64,000 bases of DNA from positions 2,891,001-2,955,000 of the forward strand of contig CP048469.1 of NCBI GenBank assembly GCA_025559845.1, read 5' to 3'. The notes beneath the pieces are model-generated. The model was not told the DNA's origin, searched no databases, and saw nothing but the letters and a program-made list of their open reading frames with translations. The DNA is from Agrobacterium tumefaciens. GTDB taxonomy: Bacteria; Pseudomonadota; Alphaproteobacteria; Rhizobiales; Rhizobiaceae. The translations under genes were made by a program, and so were the position numbers. Positions 1 through 9,614 of this stretch are shown here, piece after piece. How positions within the stretch are numbered: the stretch's first letter is position 1; every line of letters begins with the position of its first letter.

Positions 1-821
1 GGTTCCGGTGTCAGCGACACGCGGATCGTATCGCCGATACCGTGCTGGAGCACGTAACCCATAGCGGCGGACGAGGCGACGATACCCTTGGAGCCCATCC
101 CTGCTTCGGTCAGGCCAAGATGCAACGCGTGATCGGAGCGTTCCGACAACATCGAATAAACCGCGATGAGGTCCTGTACCTGGCTGACCTTGGCCGAAAG
201 AATGATACGATTGCGCGGCAGCCCGATGTCTTCAGCCAACTCGGCGGAAATCAACGCAGACTGAACAATCGCCTCGCGAGTCACCTGGCGAGCGGAGAGC
301 GGAAACCCCTCTTCCTTGTTCTTGTCCATCAGGGCAGTCAGCAGTTCCTGATCAAGCGAACCCCAGTTCACGCCGATACGTACGGGTTTATCGTAGCGGA
401 TCGCCATCTCGACGATCTCGCCGAACTGCTTGTCTTTCTTGTCCTTGAAGCCGACATTGCCGGGATTGATGCGATACTTCGCCAGCGCCTCCGCACAGGC
501 AGGATGGTCGGCCAGAAGTTTGTGACCGATATAATGGAAGTCGCCGACAAGCGGTACGTCCATGCCGAGACGCAACAGGCGGTCGCGGATTTTCGGCACT
601 GCTGCAGCACTTTCGTCGCGATCGACGGTAATACGGACGATTTCCGAACCGGCCCGGAACAACGCCGCCACCTGCTGCACGGTGGCGTCAATGTCAGCCG
701 TATCGGTGTTGGTCATCGATTGGACGACGACGGGCGCACCGCCGCCGACGATAACACCACCCACATCGACAGCGACAGATGCGCGGCGGGGCTTCGGGTC
801 GAAATCGGCGTGTGACGTCAT
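1..821 (-). CDS. ispG: 4-hydroxy-3-methylbut-2-enyl diphosphate synthase (IspG/GcpE), 5' part
   Basis: IspG is the iron-sulfur enzyme of the MEP isoprenoid pathway that converts methylerythritol cyclodiphosphate to HMBPP in the cytoplasm. The minus strand reads from an ATG at 821 through the left window edge without a stop (about 273 codons of a family usually near 400). The opening residues include an AVDVGGV stretch and [13 protein letters not shown], the family's N-terminal signature. Further on are [20 protein letters not shown] and [11 protein letters not shown], all TIM-barrel motifs of IspG. The C-terminal 4Fe-4S domain lies outside the window. The gene is separated by about 120 bp from the MFS gene upstream on the same strand. 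Identification is firm from the motifs; only the truncation by the window edge limits it. Confidence 0.93.
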   Translation of the reverse strand, partial: MTSHADFDPKPRRASVAVDVGGVIVGGGAPVVVQSMTNTDTADIDATVQQVAALFRAGSEIVRITVDRDESAAAVPKIRDRLLRLGMDVPLVGDFHYIGHKLLADHPACAEALAKYRINPGNVGFKDKKDKQFGEIVEMAIRYDKPVRIGVNWGSLDQELLTALMDKNKEEGFPLSARQVTREAIVQSALISAELAEDIGLPRNRIILSAKVSQVQDLIAVYSMLSERSDHALHLGLTEAGMGSKGIVASSAAMGYVLQHGIGDTIRVSLTPE

Positions 822-940
822 TTTGGTCTCTGGGCTTGCGGCAAAATATGGCTATTGAGGTGAAACAAGGGGGAGGCCTTGTCAACACCCAACGCACGTG
901 AGCTTCTACTTTACCGCAATCGTGGCAAAATTCGAGACGA

Positions 941-2131
941 CTATTCCCGTCCTGCGCCGTCGGCATGCCGTGCAAGCTTCGAAAGCAGCAAGACGACAAC
1001 ATGCAGCAGCGGCAGACCTAGGAAGACAACGGCAAGACCGGTGTGCTCGGCAATGAACCCGATGGCCGAGGGCGCTACGAGAATTCCCGAATACCCCATG
1101 GTCGTGACGACAGACAATCCGATCCCAGGCGCCAGGCCAGGCATGTTACCGGCGGCAGAAAAGGCTATCGGCACCATGTTGGAAATGCCGATCCCGGCCA
1201 CTGCAAAACCGATGATTGCCAGGGTCGAATTTTCTGCAAGACCGGCGGTCAACAAACCGATGATCGAAATCGTCGAGCAGAAACGCAAGGTGTTGACGGC
1301 ACCGAAGCGGTCCCTGACCAGATCGCCGGCAAAACGCATGACAGCCATGGTCAATGAAAACGCAGCGAAGGCAAAACCGGACTGCGAAACGGACGCACCC
1401 AACTCGTTGCGCAGATAAAGGGCGCCCCAGTCAAGGATTGCACCTTCCGGCACCATCGAAAACAAAGCCATGAGACCGATGATCCAGGGCAGCGGTGTCA
1501 GCGGCAAGCCGCCCTTCGGCCGCTCTTCCTCCGGGTGTGGACGATCCGCGAGAGTGCGGGGCCAGGCAATGACGAGGAGGACCAGTGCGACCAGCGTCAG
1601 CGCAACCGCATGGCCGTGCACGCCGATGGCCGTGATCAGAAAGCCGCCGAAGCCCGCGCCGATCAGACCGCCGAGACTCCAGAATGCGTGACAGGAGGAC
1701 ATGATGGCCCGGCGCATGTCCCGTTCCACGGCAACAGCGTTGGCATTCATGGCAACGTCCATTGCCCCCGTCAGACCGCCGAACAGGAAAACGGCAATGA
1801 CACCGGCCCAGATCGTGTTGGCCCAGGTGATGAACAGCAGCGTCGGAAGAAAAAGCACCGCCGAAACGAGAGACACGGTCCGCGACCCGAAACGGGCGAT
1901 CTGTGAACCGGCAATCGGCATGAACAGCAGTGAACCGACCCCAAACACCAGAATGACCAGACCCAGCGCACTTTCGCTCAGCGAGAGGCGGGTTGAAAAT
2001 TCGGGGATTTTCGGTGCCCATGACCCCATCATGAAGCCGTTCATCAGGAACAACAGCGAAACGCCGAGCCGGTGTCGCGTGAAGTACGAAGAGCGCGCCG
2101 GTGTGGGTGCGAAACTCGCAGGACCGTTCAT
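941..2131 (-). CDS. MFS transporter, YbjJ-like
   Basis: This is an inner-membrane major facilitator of 396 residues with about twelve hydrophobic segments, the usual length for the superfamily. After a short polar N-terminus the first helix region carries FLMNGFMMGSWAPKIPEF, followed by an RFGSRTV loop between helices 2 and 3. The stretch AMNANAVAVERDMRR and then SCHAFWSLGGLIGAGFGG resembles E. coli YbjJ, a transporter of unsettled substrate. A central charged loop (PHPEEERPKGG, near residue 200) splits the two six-helix halves. The gene starts 32 bp after the DeoR-type regulator on the same strand, so the two probably form an operon in which the regulator responds to the transported or related compound. 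The substrate cannot be told from sequence; a sugar or sugar derivative is only an inference from the DeoR neighbour. Confidence 0.85.
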   Translation of the reverse strand: MNGPASFAPTPARSSYFTRHRLGVSLLFLMNGFMMGSWAPKIPEFSTRLSLSESALGLVILVFGVGSLLFMPIAGSQIARFGSRTVSLVSAVLFLPTLLFITWANTIWAGVIAVFLFGGLTGAMDVAMNANAVAVERDMRRAIMSSCHAFWSLGGLIGAGFGGFLITAIGVHGHAVALTLVALVLLVIAWPRTLADRPHPEEERPKGGLPLTPLPWIIGLMALFSMVPEGAILDWGALYLRNELGASVSQSGFAFAAFSLTMAVMRFAGDLVRDRFGAVNTLRFCSTISIIGLLTAGLAENSTLAIIGFAVAGIGISNMVPIAFSAAGNMPGLAPGIGLSVVTTMGYSGILVAPSAIGFIAEHTGLAVVFLGLPLLHVVVLLLSKLARHADGAGRE

Positions 2132-2163
2132 CTAAAAATCCTTCAAACGTGAGCGCGGGCGGG

Positions 2164-2943
2164 TTAAGCCGCGTGGGTATCGGCAAAACGGATATTCACG
2201 CCGTGCGCCGCAAGCGCATCGGCAGTCGTCTGTTCAATGTCGCGCTCCAGCGCGAGACAAAGAGAAGGCGTCAGATCATGCACATGAAAAGCTGCCTTGT
2301 GGCCAAGCTTTTCCGTCGTGATGGCAGCAACAACCTGCTCACTGGCACTGCATGCGAGCCGCTTGAACACGGCATCCTCAAAGACATCGGCGGATAATCC
2401 CGAGCTGAGCGTCATGCCGCAAACACCGAGGACGCAGAGATCGGGCCGCATCAATTCGAGCTGCCGCAACGCCATGGCGTCAATAGCGGCGCCAACCAGC
2501 GGATCGACCTTGCCACCGATCAATACCAGTTCAATGCCGGCTTGCCCCGTCAGTTCCGCAGCAATGGCCGGCGTGTTCGTGACAACAGTCAGCTTCAAAT
2601 CGGCGGGGATTGCCCGTGCAATGGCAAGATTGGTCGAACCGGCATCGATAAAGACAACCATGCCTGGCTCAAGAAGCGGCAAGACCGCGGCAGCAAGACG
2701 CTCTTTGCGATCAGCATCTTCTGCCATGCGTGTTTTCAACGGCACCGTCGTGCTTTCGGCAAGCAAGGCGCCGCCGTAAACGCGCTGACATTCACCTCTG
2801 CCCGCCATATCACGTAAATCACGCCGTATCGTGTCTTCGGACACACCGAAACTCTCCGCGAGATTCTGCGCCAACACACGACCGCTTTGCCGTAATTGAG
2901 AGAGAATGAGCGCCTGTCGCTCACTGACAAAATGTTCGTTCAT
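2164..2943 (-). CDS. DeoR-family transcriptional regulator
   Basis: A 259-residue regulator with the DeoR/GlpR architecture. An N-terminal winged helix-turn-helix (about residues 6-60) contains RQALILSQLRQSGRV, SVSEDTIRRDL-type recognition sequence (here GVSEDTIRRDLRDM) and the wing RVYGGALL. A C-terminal DeoRC sensor domain follows, with VFIDAGSTNLAIARAI and VVTNTPAIAAEL, which in this family bind phosphorylated sugars. The start ATG at 2943 begins MNEHFVSERQ directly ahead of the HTH. It is the first gene of a likely two-gene unit with the YbjJ-like transporter 32 bp downstream. Members usually repress their own operon until a sugar-phosphate effector appears; the effector here is unknown. 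Confidence 0.9.
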   Translation of the reverse strand: MNEHFVSERQALILSQLRQSGRVLAQNLAESFGVSEDTIRRDLRDMAGRGECQRVYGGALLAESTTVPLKTRMAEDADRKERLAAAVLPLLEPGMVVFIDAGSTNLAIARAIPADLKLTVVTNTPAIAAELTGQAGIELVLIGGKVDPLVGAAIDAMALRQLELMRPDLCVLGVCGMTLSSGLSADVFEDAVFKRLACSASEQVVAAITTEKLGHKAAFHVHDLTPSLCLALERDIEQTTADALAAHGVNIRFADTHAA

Positions 2944-3014
2944 TTCACTTCACGGATAAACATGTAAAAACGTGCACAAACATGCATATTTGAGTTTTCT
3001 CAAAAGCGCAACAG

Positions 3015-3038
3015 CAAAACGCCCGCCAAAGGGCGGGC
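3015..3038 (-). terminator. Probable rho-independent terminator of pyc
   Basis: Read on the minus strand, a GC-rich hairpin with 7-bp arms (GCCCGCC / GGCGGGC, loop CTTT) lies about 40 bp after the pyc stop and is followed by GTTTTGCTG. The T tract is short, so termination may be partial. Confidence 0.5.
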
Positions 3039-3075
3039 GCAATGCGTCGTCAGATGCAATGTCGCGATGACGGCA

Positions 3076-6000
3076 TTAGCTTGCGTAGGTCACAAGCAGA
3101 TCCTTTGCGTCGATCTGATCACCCTGGCGGACGAGGACTTCAGAAATAGTGCCCTCACGCTCAGCGTGCAGCGCCGTCTCCATCTTCATGGCTTCGATGG
3201 AAAGCAGCACGTCTCCAGGCTTTACGGCCTGCCCCGGATTGACGAAAACGCGGCTGATGACACCCGGCATCGGTGCGCCGATCTGGGCAGTGTTGCCCGG
3301 CTCAGCCTTACGGCGTACGGCCGAACCTGTCGCTCCATGCGCCCGGTCTGGCACCTTGATGCGACGCGGCTGACCATTGATCTCGAAGAACACCGTCACC
3401 ATGCCCTTGTCATCCGTGCCGGATGACGCCTGATTGACGATCACCAGCGTCTTGCCGCGCTCGATATCGGCAAACAGCTCTTCGCCGTCTTCCATGCCGT
3501 AGAAGTAGGCATGAGTCGGCAGCACAGAGACCGGGCCGTAGGTTTCTGCCGTCAGGGCAAAATCGGTGAACACCTTCGGATACATAAGGTAGGAGGCAAA
3601 CTCGAAATCGTTGACCGAACGCTCGAGCTTTGTCTCGATCGTCTTGCGTTCGGCATCCAGATCGGCGTCGGCAAGAAGCGAACCGGGACGCACATTGTAG
3701 GGTGCATCGCCCTTCAACGCCTTCTTCTGCAGCGCTTCCGGCCAGCCGCCCGGCGATTGGCCAAGATCACCCTTGAGCATGGACACCACGGATTCGGGGA
3801 AGGAGACTTCCTTGTCCGGATTTTCGACATCGGAAACCGTCAGATCCTGGCTGACCATCATCAGCGCCATGTCGCCGACGACCTTGGAGGATGGCGTGAC
3901 CTTGACGATATCGCCGAACATCTGGTTGGCATCGGCATAGGCCTGCGCCACCTCGTGCCAGCGGCTTTCGAGGCCCAGCGAACGCGCCTGCTCCTTGAGG
4001 TTGGTGAACTGACCACCCGGCATTTCATGCAGATAGACTTCGGATGCCGGTCCCTTGAGGTCGCTTTCAAACGCCGCGTACTGGTTGCGGACCGCCTCCC
4101 AATAGAAGGAAATACGACGAATCCATTCCGCATCGAGACCCGTATCGCGTTCGGTGCCGGCAAGTGCCTCGACGATGGAGCCAAGGCACGGCTGCGACGT
4201 GTTGCCGGAGAACGCGTCCATGGCGGCGTCGACGGCGTCCACGCCCGCGTCCACAGCAGCAAGAACGGTCGCGGCAGAAATACCGGACGTGTCGTGCGTG
4301 TGGAAGTGGATCGGCAGACTGGTCGCCTCACGCAAGGCCTTGAACAGAACCTTGGCAGCCGCAGGCTTCAGAAGACCCGCCATGTCCTTGACGGCGATGA
4401 TATGCGCACCGGCCTTTTCCAGTTCGGCCGCAAGCCCCGTATAATATTTGAGGTCATATTTTGGACGCGCGGAATTGAGGAGGTCGCCCGTGTAGCAGAT
4501 CGCCGCTTCGCAGAGCTTGTTCTCTTCGGCAATCGCATCCATCGAGACGCGCATGTTCTCGACCCAGTTCAGGCAGTCGAACACGCGGAAGAGATCGATG
4601 CCACCCTTGGCCGCCTGACGAACGAAGTACTTCACCACGTTGTCGGGGTAGTTCTTGTAACCCACGCCATTGGCGCCGCGCAGAAGCATCTGCAGCAGAA
4701 GGTTTGGTGCACCCTCACGGATGAGGGCCAGACGCTCCCATGGATCTTCCGTCAGGAAGCGCATGGAAACGTCGAAGGTCGCACCACCCCAGCACTCAAG
4801 CGAGAGGAGCTGCGGCAACGCCTTGGCGTAGGCGCTCGCCACACCGGCAATGTCGTGGGTCCGCACACGCGTCGCTAGCAGCGACTGGTGCCCGTCACGC
4901 ATGGTCGTATCAGTGACGAGAACGCGCTTTTCATTGCGCATCCACTCCGAAAAGCCCTTGGGGCCAAGCTTGTCGAGAACCTGCTTCGTGCCATCCGGCG
5001 TCGGGGCATCGATATAGGGCACGATCGGCTTGGCTGCCTTGTCCGATGGCTTTGCGCGACCCTTGGTTTCAGGATGACCGTTGACCGTGACATCGGCCAG
5101 ATAGGTCAGAAGCTTCGTTGCACGGTCCTGGCGCTTGACCTGCGCGAACAGCTCCGGCGTGGAGTCGATGAAACGCGTTGTATAGGTATTGTCGCGGAAT
5201 TTCGTGTGGCCGATGATGGCTTCCAGGAAGGTGAGGTTTGTCGCAACACCTCTGATACGGAATTCGCGCAGGGCGCGATCCATGCGGCTGATTGCCTCTT
5301 CAGGTCCCGGCGCCCAGGCGGTCACTTTGACCAGCAGCGGATCGTAGTAACGTGTAATTACCGCGCCCGTATACGAGGTACCGCCGTCGAGACGGATACC
5401 GAAGCCGGAAGCCGAACGATAAGCAGTGATACGGCCATAATCAGGAATAAAGTTATGTTCAGGGTCTTCAGTCGTAATACGGCACTGGAGCGCATGACCG
5501 TTGAGGCGAATGTTTTCCTGCTTCGGAACACCCGATTCTGCCGTGCCGATGGCGGCACCTTCGAGAATATGGATCTGCGCCTTGACGATATCGATACCGG
5601 TCACGACCTCGGTGACGGTATGCTCGACCTGGATACGCGGATTGACCTCGATGAAGTAGAACTTGTTCGTATCCGCATCCATCAGATATTCGACAGTGCC
5701 GGCGCCGATGTAGTTTGTCGCAGCGGCGATCTTCAACGAGTAATTGGCAAGTTCCTGTCGCTGTGTTTCGCTGAGGTAAGGTGCCGGAGCGCGCTCCACG
5801 ACCTTCTGGTTGCGTCGCTGGATCGAACAATCGCGCTCAAACAGATGAACGACATTGCCATGTGTGTCGCCGAGAATCTGGCTTTCGACGTGGCGCGCGC
5901 GCTCGACCAGTTTTTCGAGATAAACTTCGTCCTTGCCGAACGCCGCCTTGGCCTCACGTTTGGCTTCCGTCACTTCACGTGCGAGGTCCTCTTTCTTGCG

Positions 6001-6537
6001 AATGGCGCGCATGCCGCGACCACCACCGCCCCAGGACGCCTTCAACATCACCGGGTAGCCGATCTCTTCAGCCATTCGCTCCACTTCGGCGATATCGTCG
6101 GGCAATGGATCGGTGGCCGGTACAACCGGGACGTTGACCGAAATGGCGAGATTGCGCGCAGCAACCTTGTTGCCGAGCTGACGCATCGTGTCGGCCGTCG
6201 GTCCAATGAAGATGATTCCTGCCTTGTTGCAGGCCTCCACGAATTCAGGGCTCTCTGACAGAAGGCCATAACCGGGATGGATCGCATCCGCACCGGACAA
6301 TTTCGCGACCCGGATGATCTCCTCGATCGAAAGGTAGCTTTCGATTGGTCCCATGTCTTTCGTCAGGTGCGGCCCCCTACCGACCTGATAACTCTCATCC
6401 GCCTTGAAACGATGGAGAGACAGCTTGTCCTCCTCGGCCCAAATCGCGACCGTTTTTATTCCAAGCTCATTCGCTGCCCGGAAAACACGGATCGCTATTT
6501 CAGAGCGGTTGGCGACAAGTAGTTTCGAAATTTTCAA
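3076..6537 (-). CDS. pyc: Pyruvate carboxylase
   Basis: This biotin enzyme carboxylates pyruvate to oxaloacetate with ATP and bicarbonate and replenishes the TCA cycle. The protein is 1153 residues, as in rhizobial single-chain enzymes. Domains run in the usual order. Biotin carboxylase comes first (about 1-450), with the ATP-grasp loop KASWGGGGRGMR and the VNPRIQVEHTVTE motif. Next is the carboxyltransferase TIM barrel (about 530-830), with TTMRDGHQSLLATR and the IAVKDMAGLL metal-site region. A tetramerisation/PC_OADA region follows, then a C-terminal biotinyl domain with the biotin lysine in EAMKMETALH. The longer in-frame ATG at 6594 would add 19 residues without similarity to the family. 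The TTG at 6537 gives the family N-terminus LKISKLLVANRSEIAIRVF and has GGGGAGA about 6 nt upstream, so I use it. The gene is monocistronic in appearance. Confidence 0.95.
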   Translation of the reverse strand: MKISKLLVANRSEIAIRVFRAANELGIKTVAIWAEEDKLSLHRFKADESYQVGRGPHLTKDMGPIESYLSIEEIIRVAKLSGADAIHPGYGLLSESPEFVEACNKAGIIFIGPTADTMRQLGNKVAARNLAISVNVPVVPATDPLPDDIAEVERMAEEIGYPVMLKASWGGGGRGMRAIRKKEDLAREVTEAKREAKAAFGKDEVYLEKLVERARHVESQILGDTHGNVVHLFERDCSIQRRNQKVVERAPAPYLSETQRQELANYSLKIAAATNYIGAGTVEYLMDADTNKFYFIEVNPRIQVEHTVTEVVTGIDIVKAQIHILEGAAIGTAESGVPKQENIRLNGHALQCRITTEDPEHNFIPDYGRITAYRSASGFGIRLDGGTSYTGAVITRYYDPLLVKVTAWAPGPEEAISRMDRALREFRIRGVATNLTFLEAIIGHTKFRDNTYTTRFIDSTPELFAQVKRQDRATKLLTYLADVTVNGHPETKGRAKPSDKAAKPIVPYIDAPTPDGTKQVLDKLGPKGFSEWMRNEKRVLVTDTTMRDGHQSLLATRVRTHDIAGVASAYAKALPQLLSLECWGGATFDVSMRFLTEDPWERLALIREGAPNLLLQMLLRGANGVGYKNYPDNVVKYFVRQAAKGGIDLFRVFDCLNWVENMRVSMDAIAEENKLCEAAICYTGDLLNSARPKYDLKYYTGLAAELEKAGAHIIAVKDMAGLLKPAAAKVLFKALREATSLPIHFHTHDTSGISAATVLAAVDAGVDAVDAAMDAFSGNTSQPCLGSIVEALAGTERDTGLDAEWIRRISFYWEAVRNQYAAFESDLKGPASEVYLHEMPGGQFTNLKEQARSLGLESRWHEVAQAYADANQMFGDIVKVTPSSKVVGDMALMMVSQDLTVSDVENPDKEVSFPESVVSMLKGDLGQSPGGWPEALQKKALKGDAPYNVRPGSLLADADLDAERKTIETKLERSVNDFEFASYLMYPKVFTDFALTAETYGPVSVLPTHAYFYGMEDGEELFADIERGKTLVIVNQASSGTDDKGMVTVFFEINGQPRRIKVPDRAHGATGSAVRRKAEPGNTAQIGAPMPGVISRVFVNPGQAVKPGDVLLSIEAMKMETALHAEREGTISEVLVRQGDQIDAKDLLVTYAS

Positions 6538-6726
6538 GACTGTCTCCCCAGAAACAAAAGAAGTTTTCTGCTGCACCGCGAAATTAAGCAGCAAAAAACG
6601 ATCTTGGAAAGACCATTTCCGACCGGAAGCGATCGCTCCGGCCCTCTGGGGGCATAGAATTTTTAAATCGATTGAAAAACTTCGACCGACTTCACGGTAC
6701 TGAGAGCGTGGCTTGAGAGATCAAGG

Positions 6727-7464
6727 TTAACTGAGCAGTCCACGCCGAAATGCAAGCGCAACGGTATGCTGGCGATTCTTCGCGTTAAAGCGGCGCTGAA
6801 TCCCGTTGATGTACCAGTCCACAGTATGACTTGAGATCGAAAGCTGCCGTCCGATTTCCGTCGACGTCATGCCCTCAGCCATGAGTCTCAGCACCTCCAT
6901 CTCTCTTTTGGTGAGTTCGGGGGAAGACATTTCAGGAAGATTGAGAATGGCGTTGGCCTGTCCGGAAAGATCAAGCAGACGCCAGAATACGGCACGCATG
7001 GCGGAATCGAACAATTCGATATCCGCCGCCTTCAATTGCCGGTCCTCGCCGCCAATGAAAACCGCGCCGATGAAACCCGCACGTCCGTGCACCGGAAACG
7101 CGTAACCGCCCTGCAGGCCATAACGGCTGGCGTCGTGGAAAAAGCTGACCGCACGTTTGCGATGCATGGCGCGTGGCAGTTCACCAAGCGCATCTTTCCA
7201 ATGAAATGGCTTGTGCACCAGCCCAATAAGTTTCTTCACCGGATCGACCAGGCTGTACTTCTTGGCGCGATAAACGTCCATCCAGCCGTCGGGGAGGTTT
7301 TGAGCGAGGACATATCCACCTGAGGTCAGGTCGCCGGCCATGCGTCTGCTGACAAGGAAATAGTCAAAACCATACTCCTGCAGAAGAGCGGCAAACTCAG
7401 ACTGGACATCATCCACGTTCGCGATCTGATGACATTTGGCAATGAAATGAACGATATTATGCAT
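6727..7464 (-). CDS. LuxR-family regulator with autoinducer-binding domain (orphan)
   Basis: A 245-residue regulator with an N-terminal autoinducer-binding domain (about 15-160) and a C-terminal LuxR/GerE HTH (about 178-240: LTKREMEVLRLMAEGMTS, then IGRQLSISSHTVDWYI). Residues conserved in acyl-homoserine-lactone receptors are present at TraR-like spacing: W61, Y65, D74, P75, W89 and a glycine near 116. That pattern argues for true AHL binding rather than a degenerate sensor. No luxI-type synthase occurs in the window, so it is an orphan (solo) here. It is transcribed divergently from chvA across 327 bp and follows pyc on the same strand. Which signal it senses and which genes it controls cannot be read from the sequence. 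Confidence 0.88.
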   Translation of the reverse strand: MHNIVHFIAKCHQIANVDDVQSEFAALLQEYGFDYFLVSRRMAGDLTSGGYVLAQNLPDGWMDVYRAKKYSLVDPVKKLIGLVHKPFHWKDALGELPRAMHRKRAVSFFHDASRYGLQGGYAFPVHGRAGFIGAVFIGGEDRQLKAADIELFDSAMRAVFWRLLDLSGQANAILNLPEMSSPELTKREMEVLRLMAEGMTSTEIGRQLSISSHTVDWYINGIQRRFNAKNRQHTVALAFRRGLLS

Positions 7465-7791
7465 AAAGACGCATGCCCGAAGCTGGCAGTGTTGACGGAT
7501 GATTGTTGGACATGGTCCCGCGATGACGTCATGTTATTCGGGCGCCGGTCAGACGAGATTGCGCCGAACGTCGTTATCAATCACTGAAACGATACCGCAA
7601 AATCTTGTTAGGGCAACTGCGAACCGTTTTACGTGCGCGTCGTTTGCTTCAACAACGGTGAGACGTTTGTTAAGCCGCCATTCAGACAGAAAGAGCGATA
7701 ATCCCGCCAGTTTCGCCGTCTATCAAGACGCAAGGGTTTGAAAGTTAACCCATCAACCGCATGAAAAAGACGCACGGATTGGATTGAAAAT
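7465..7791. other. Divergent intergenic region between the LuxR solo and chvA
   Basis: No credible gene was found in these 327 bp. The region must hold the promoters of both flanking divergent genes. I did not find a convincing lux-box palindrome or a clear -35/-10 pair by eye. The stretch just before chvA (ACGGATTGGATTG) is the only weak ribosome-binding candidate for the TTG start at 7792. Confidence 0.5.
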
Positions 7792-9555
7792 TTGACTTTG
7801 TTTCAGGTTTACACGCGCGCCCTGCGCTATCTGACCGTCCACAAATGGCGTGTGACGGTTGTCGTCGTGGCCAACATCATCCTGGCGGCCATCACCATCG
7901 CCGAACCCGTGCTGTTCGGGCGCATCATCGATGCCATCTCGTCAGGCTCCGACGTCACGGCCATTCTTGCGCTTTGGGCGGGCTTTGGCGTGTTCAACAC
8001 AGTCGCTTACGTCGCTGTCGCCCGCGAGGCTGACAGGCTGGCACACGGTCGTCGCGCCACGCTTTTGACGGAAGCCTTCGGCCGGATCATCTCCATGCCG
8101 CTGTCGTGGCATCACCAGCGCGGCACATCGAATGCTCTGCACACGTTGCTGCGCGCCAGTGAAACACTGTTCGGCCTGTGGCTGGAATTCATGCGCACGC
8201 ACCTAGCAACCTTCGTTGCCCTGGTGCTTCTGGTGCCGACCGCAATGTCGATGGATATGCGCCTCAGCTTCGTGCTGATCGGCCTTGGCATCGTCTACTG
8301 GTTCATCGGCAAATGGGTGATGGGCCGGACGAAAGATGGCCAGGCATCCGTCGAAGAACATTATCACAGCGTCTTTGCGCATGTGAGCGATTCCATCAGC
8401 AACGTTTCGGTTCTGCATAGCTACAATCGTATCGAAGCTGAAACGAAGGCGCTGAAATCATTCACGGAAAAGCTCCTGAGCGCCCAGTATCCAGTTCTCG
8501 ACTGGTGGGCTTTTGCCAGTGCCCTCAACCGTACGGCATCGACCGTCTCGATGATGATCATTCTCGTCATCGGCACCATTCTCGTGAAGAACGGTGAATT
8601 GCGCGTCGGTGACGTTATCGCCTTCATCGGCTTTGCAAACCTGCTGATTGGTCGTCTCGACCAGATGCGTCAGTTCGTGACCCAGATTTTCGAAGCCCGT
8701 GCCAAGCTGGAGGACTTTTTCGTTCTGGAAGATTCCGTCAAGGAGCGCGAGGAGCCGGGCAATGCCGGCGAACTTACCAACGTTTCCGGCACCGTGGAAT
8801 TCAAGAACATCAACTTCGGTTTTGCCAACACCAAGCAGGGCGTTCATGACATCTCCTTCACGGCGAAAGCTGGCGAGACGGTTGCCATCGTCGGTCCGAC
8901 GGGTGCAGGCAAGACCACGCTCATCAACCTTCTACAGCGCGTCTATGACCCGAATTCTGGTCAGATTCTGATTGACGGCACGGATATTTCCACTGTCACC
9001 AAACAGTCGCTGAGAAACTCGATCGCGACGGTGTTCCAGGACGCCGGACTGCTTAACCGCTCGATCAAGGAAAACATCAGACTTGGCCGTGAATCGGCGA
9101 CCGATGCAGAGGTGATCGAAGCAGCGGCAGCAGCGGCAGCAACGGATTTCATCGACAGCCGCATCAATGGCTATCTGACCCAGGTGGGTGAACGTGGTAA
9201 CCGGCTTTCAGGCGGCGAGCGCCAGCGAATTGCCATCGCACGCGCCATTTTGAAGAACGCGCCAATCCTTGTTCTGGACGAAGCGACCAGTGCGCTCGAT
9301 GTGGAGACGGAAGCCCGCGTGAAGGCTGCTGTCGATGCGCTGAGAAAGAACCGTACGACATTCATCATCGCACACCGCCTTTCGACAGTCCGCGACGCCG
9401 ATCTCGTGCTGTTCCTCGATCAGGGCAGGATCATCGAGAAGGGTACGTTTGATGAACTGAGCCAACGTGGCGGACGCTTTACCTCGCTTCTGCGTGCCAG
9501 CGGCCTGCTGACGGATGAAGGCGGCAACGGGCAGCCGAAGGCGATCGCGTCCTAA
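7792..9555 (+). CDS. chvA: Cyclic beta-1,2-glucan ABC exporter ChvA (NdvA)
   Basis: ChvA exports cyclic beta-1,2-glucan from cytoplasm to periplasm and is needed for attachment and virulence in Agrobacterium (nodule invasion for NdvA in Rhizobium). The 587-residue half-transporter has a six-helix transmembrane domain (about 1-310) followed by an ABC ATPase. The Walker A motif GPTGAGKTT lies near residue 370, the signature LSGGERQRIAIARA near 475, Walker B ILVLDEATSALD just after, and the H-loop in IIAHRLSTVRDAD. Sequence and length match ChvA/NdvA as I remember them, including the N-terminus MTLFQVYTRALRYL. The start is a TTG at 7792; no in-frame ATG lies close upstream, and the fit to the family supports TTG. 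It is followed by a strong terminator and faces chvB, whose product makes the exported glucan. Confidence 0.96.
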   Translation: MTLFQVYTRALRYLTVHKWRVTVVVVANIILAAITIAEPVLFGRIIDAISSGSDVTAILALWAGFGVFNTVAYVAVAREADRLAHGRRATLLTEAFGRIISMPLSWHHQRGTSNALHTLLRASETLFGLWLEFMRTHLATFVALVLLVPTAMSMDMRLSFVLIGLGIVYWFIGKWVMGRTKDGQASVEEHYHSVFAHVSDSISNVSVLHSYNRIEAETKALKSFTEKLLSAQYPVLDWWAFASALNRTASTVSMMIILVIGTILVKNGELRVGDVIAFIGFANLLIGRLDQMRQFVTQIFEARAKLEDFFVLEDSVKEREEPGNAGELTNVSGTVEFKNINFGFANTKQGVHDISFTAKAGETVAIVGPTGAGKTTLINLLQRVYDPNSGQILIDGTDISTVTKQSLRNSIATVFQDAGLLNRSIKENIRLGRESATDAEVIEAAAAAAATDFIDSRINGYLTQVGERGNRLSGGERQRIAIARAILKNAPILVLDEATSALDVETEARVKAAVDALRKNRTTFIIAHRLSTVRDADLVLFLDQGRIIEKGTFDELSQRGGRFTSLLRASGLLTDEGGNGQPKAIAS

Positions 9556-9585
9556 ACAGCTCCAGGAACAAAACAATAGTCAAAA

Positions 9586-9614
9586 GGGCGGACAGGCAAT
9601 GTCCGCCCTTTTTT
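9586..9614 (+). terminator. Rho-independent terminator of chvA
   Basis: A perfect 9-bp stem (GGGCGGACA / TGTCCGCCC) with a short GGCAA-type loop is followed by six T residues, 30 bp after the chvA stop. Confidence 0.92.

Noticed and set aside
42-815. 257-codon plus-strand frame at the left edge
   Set aside because: The minus strand here encodes clear IspG sequence; the plus frame is its shadow.
3511-6258. Two plus-strand frames of about 455 codons each
   Set aside because: They are antisense shadows of pyc with no family-like motifs.
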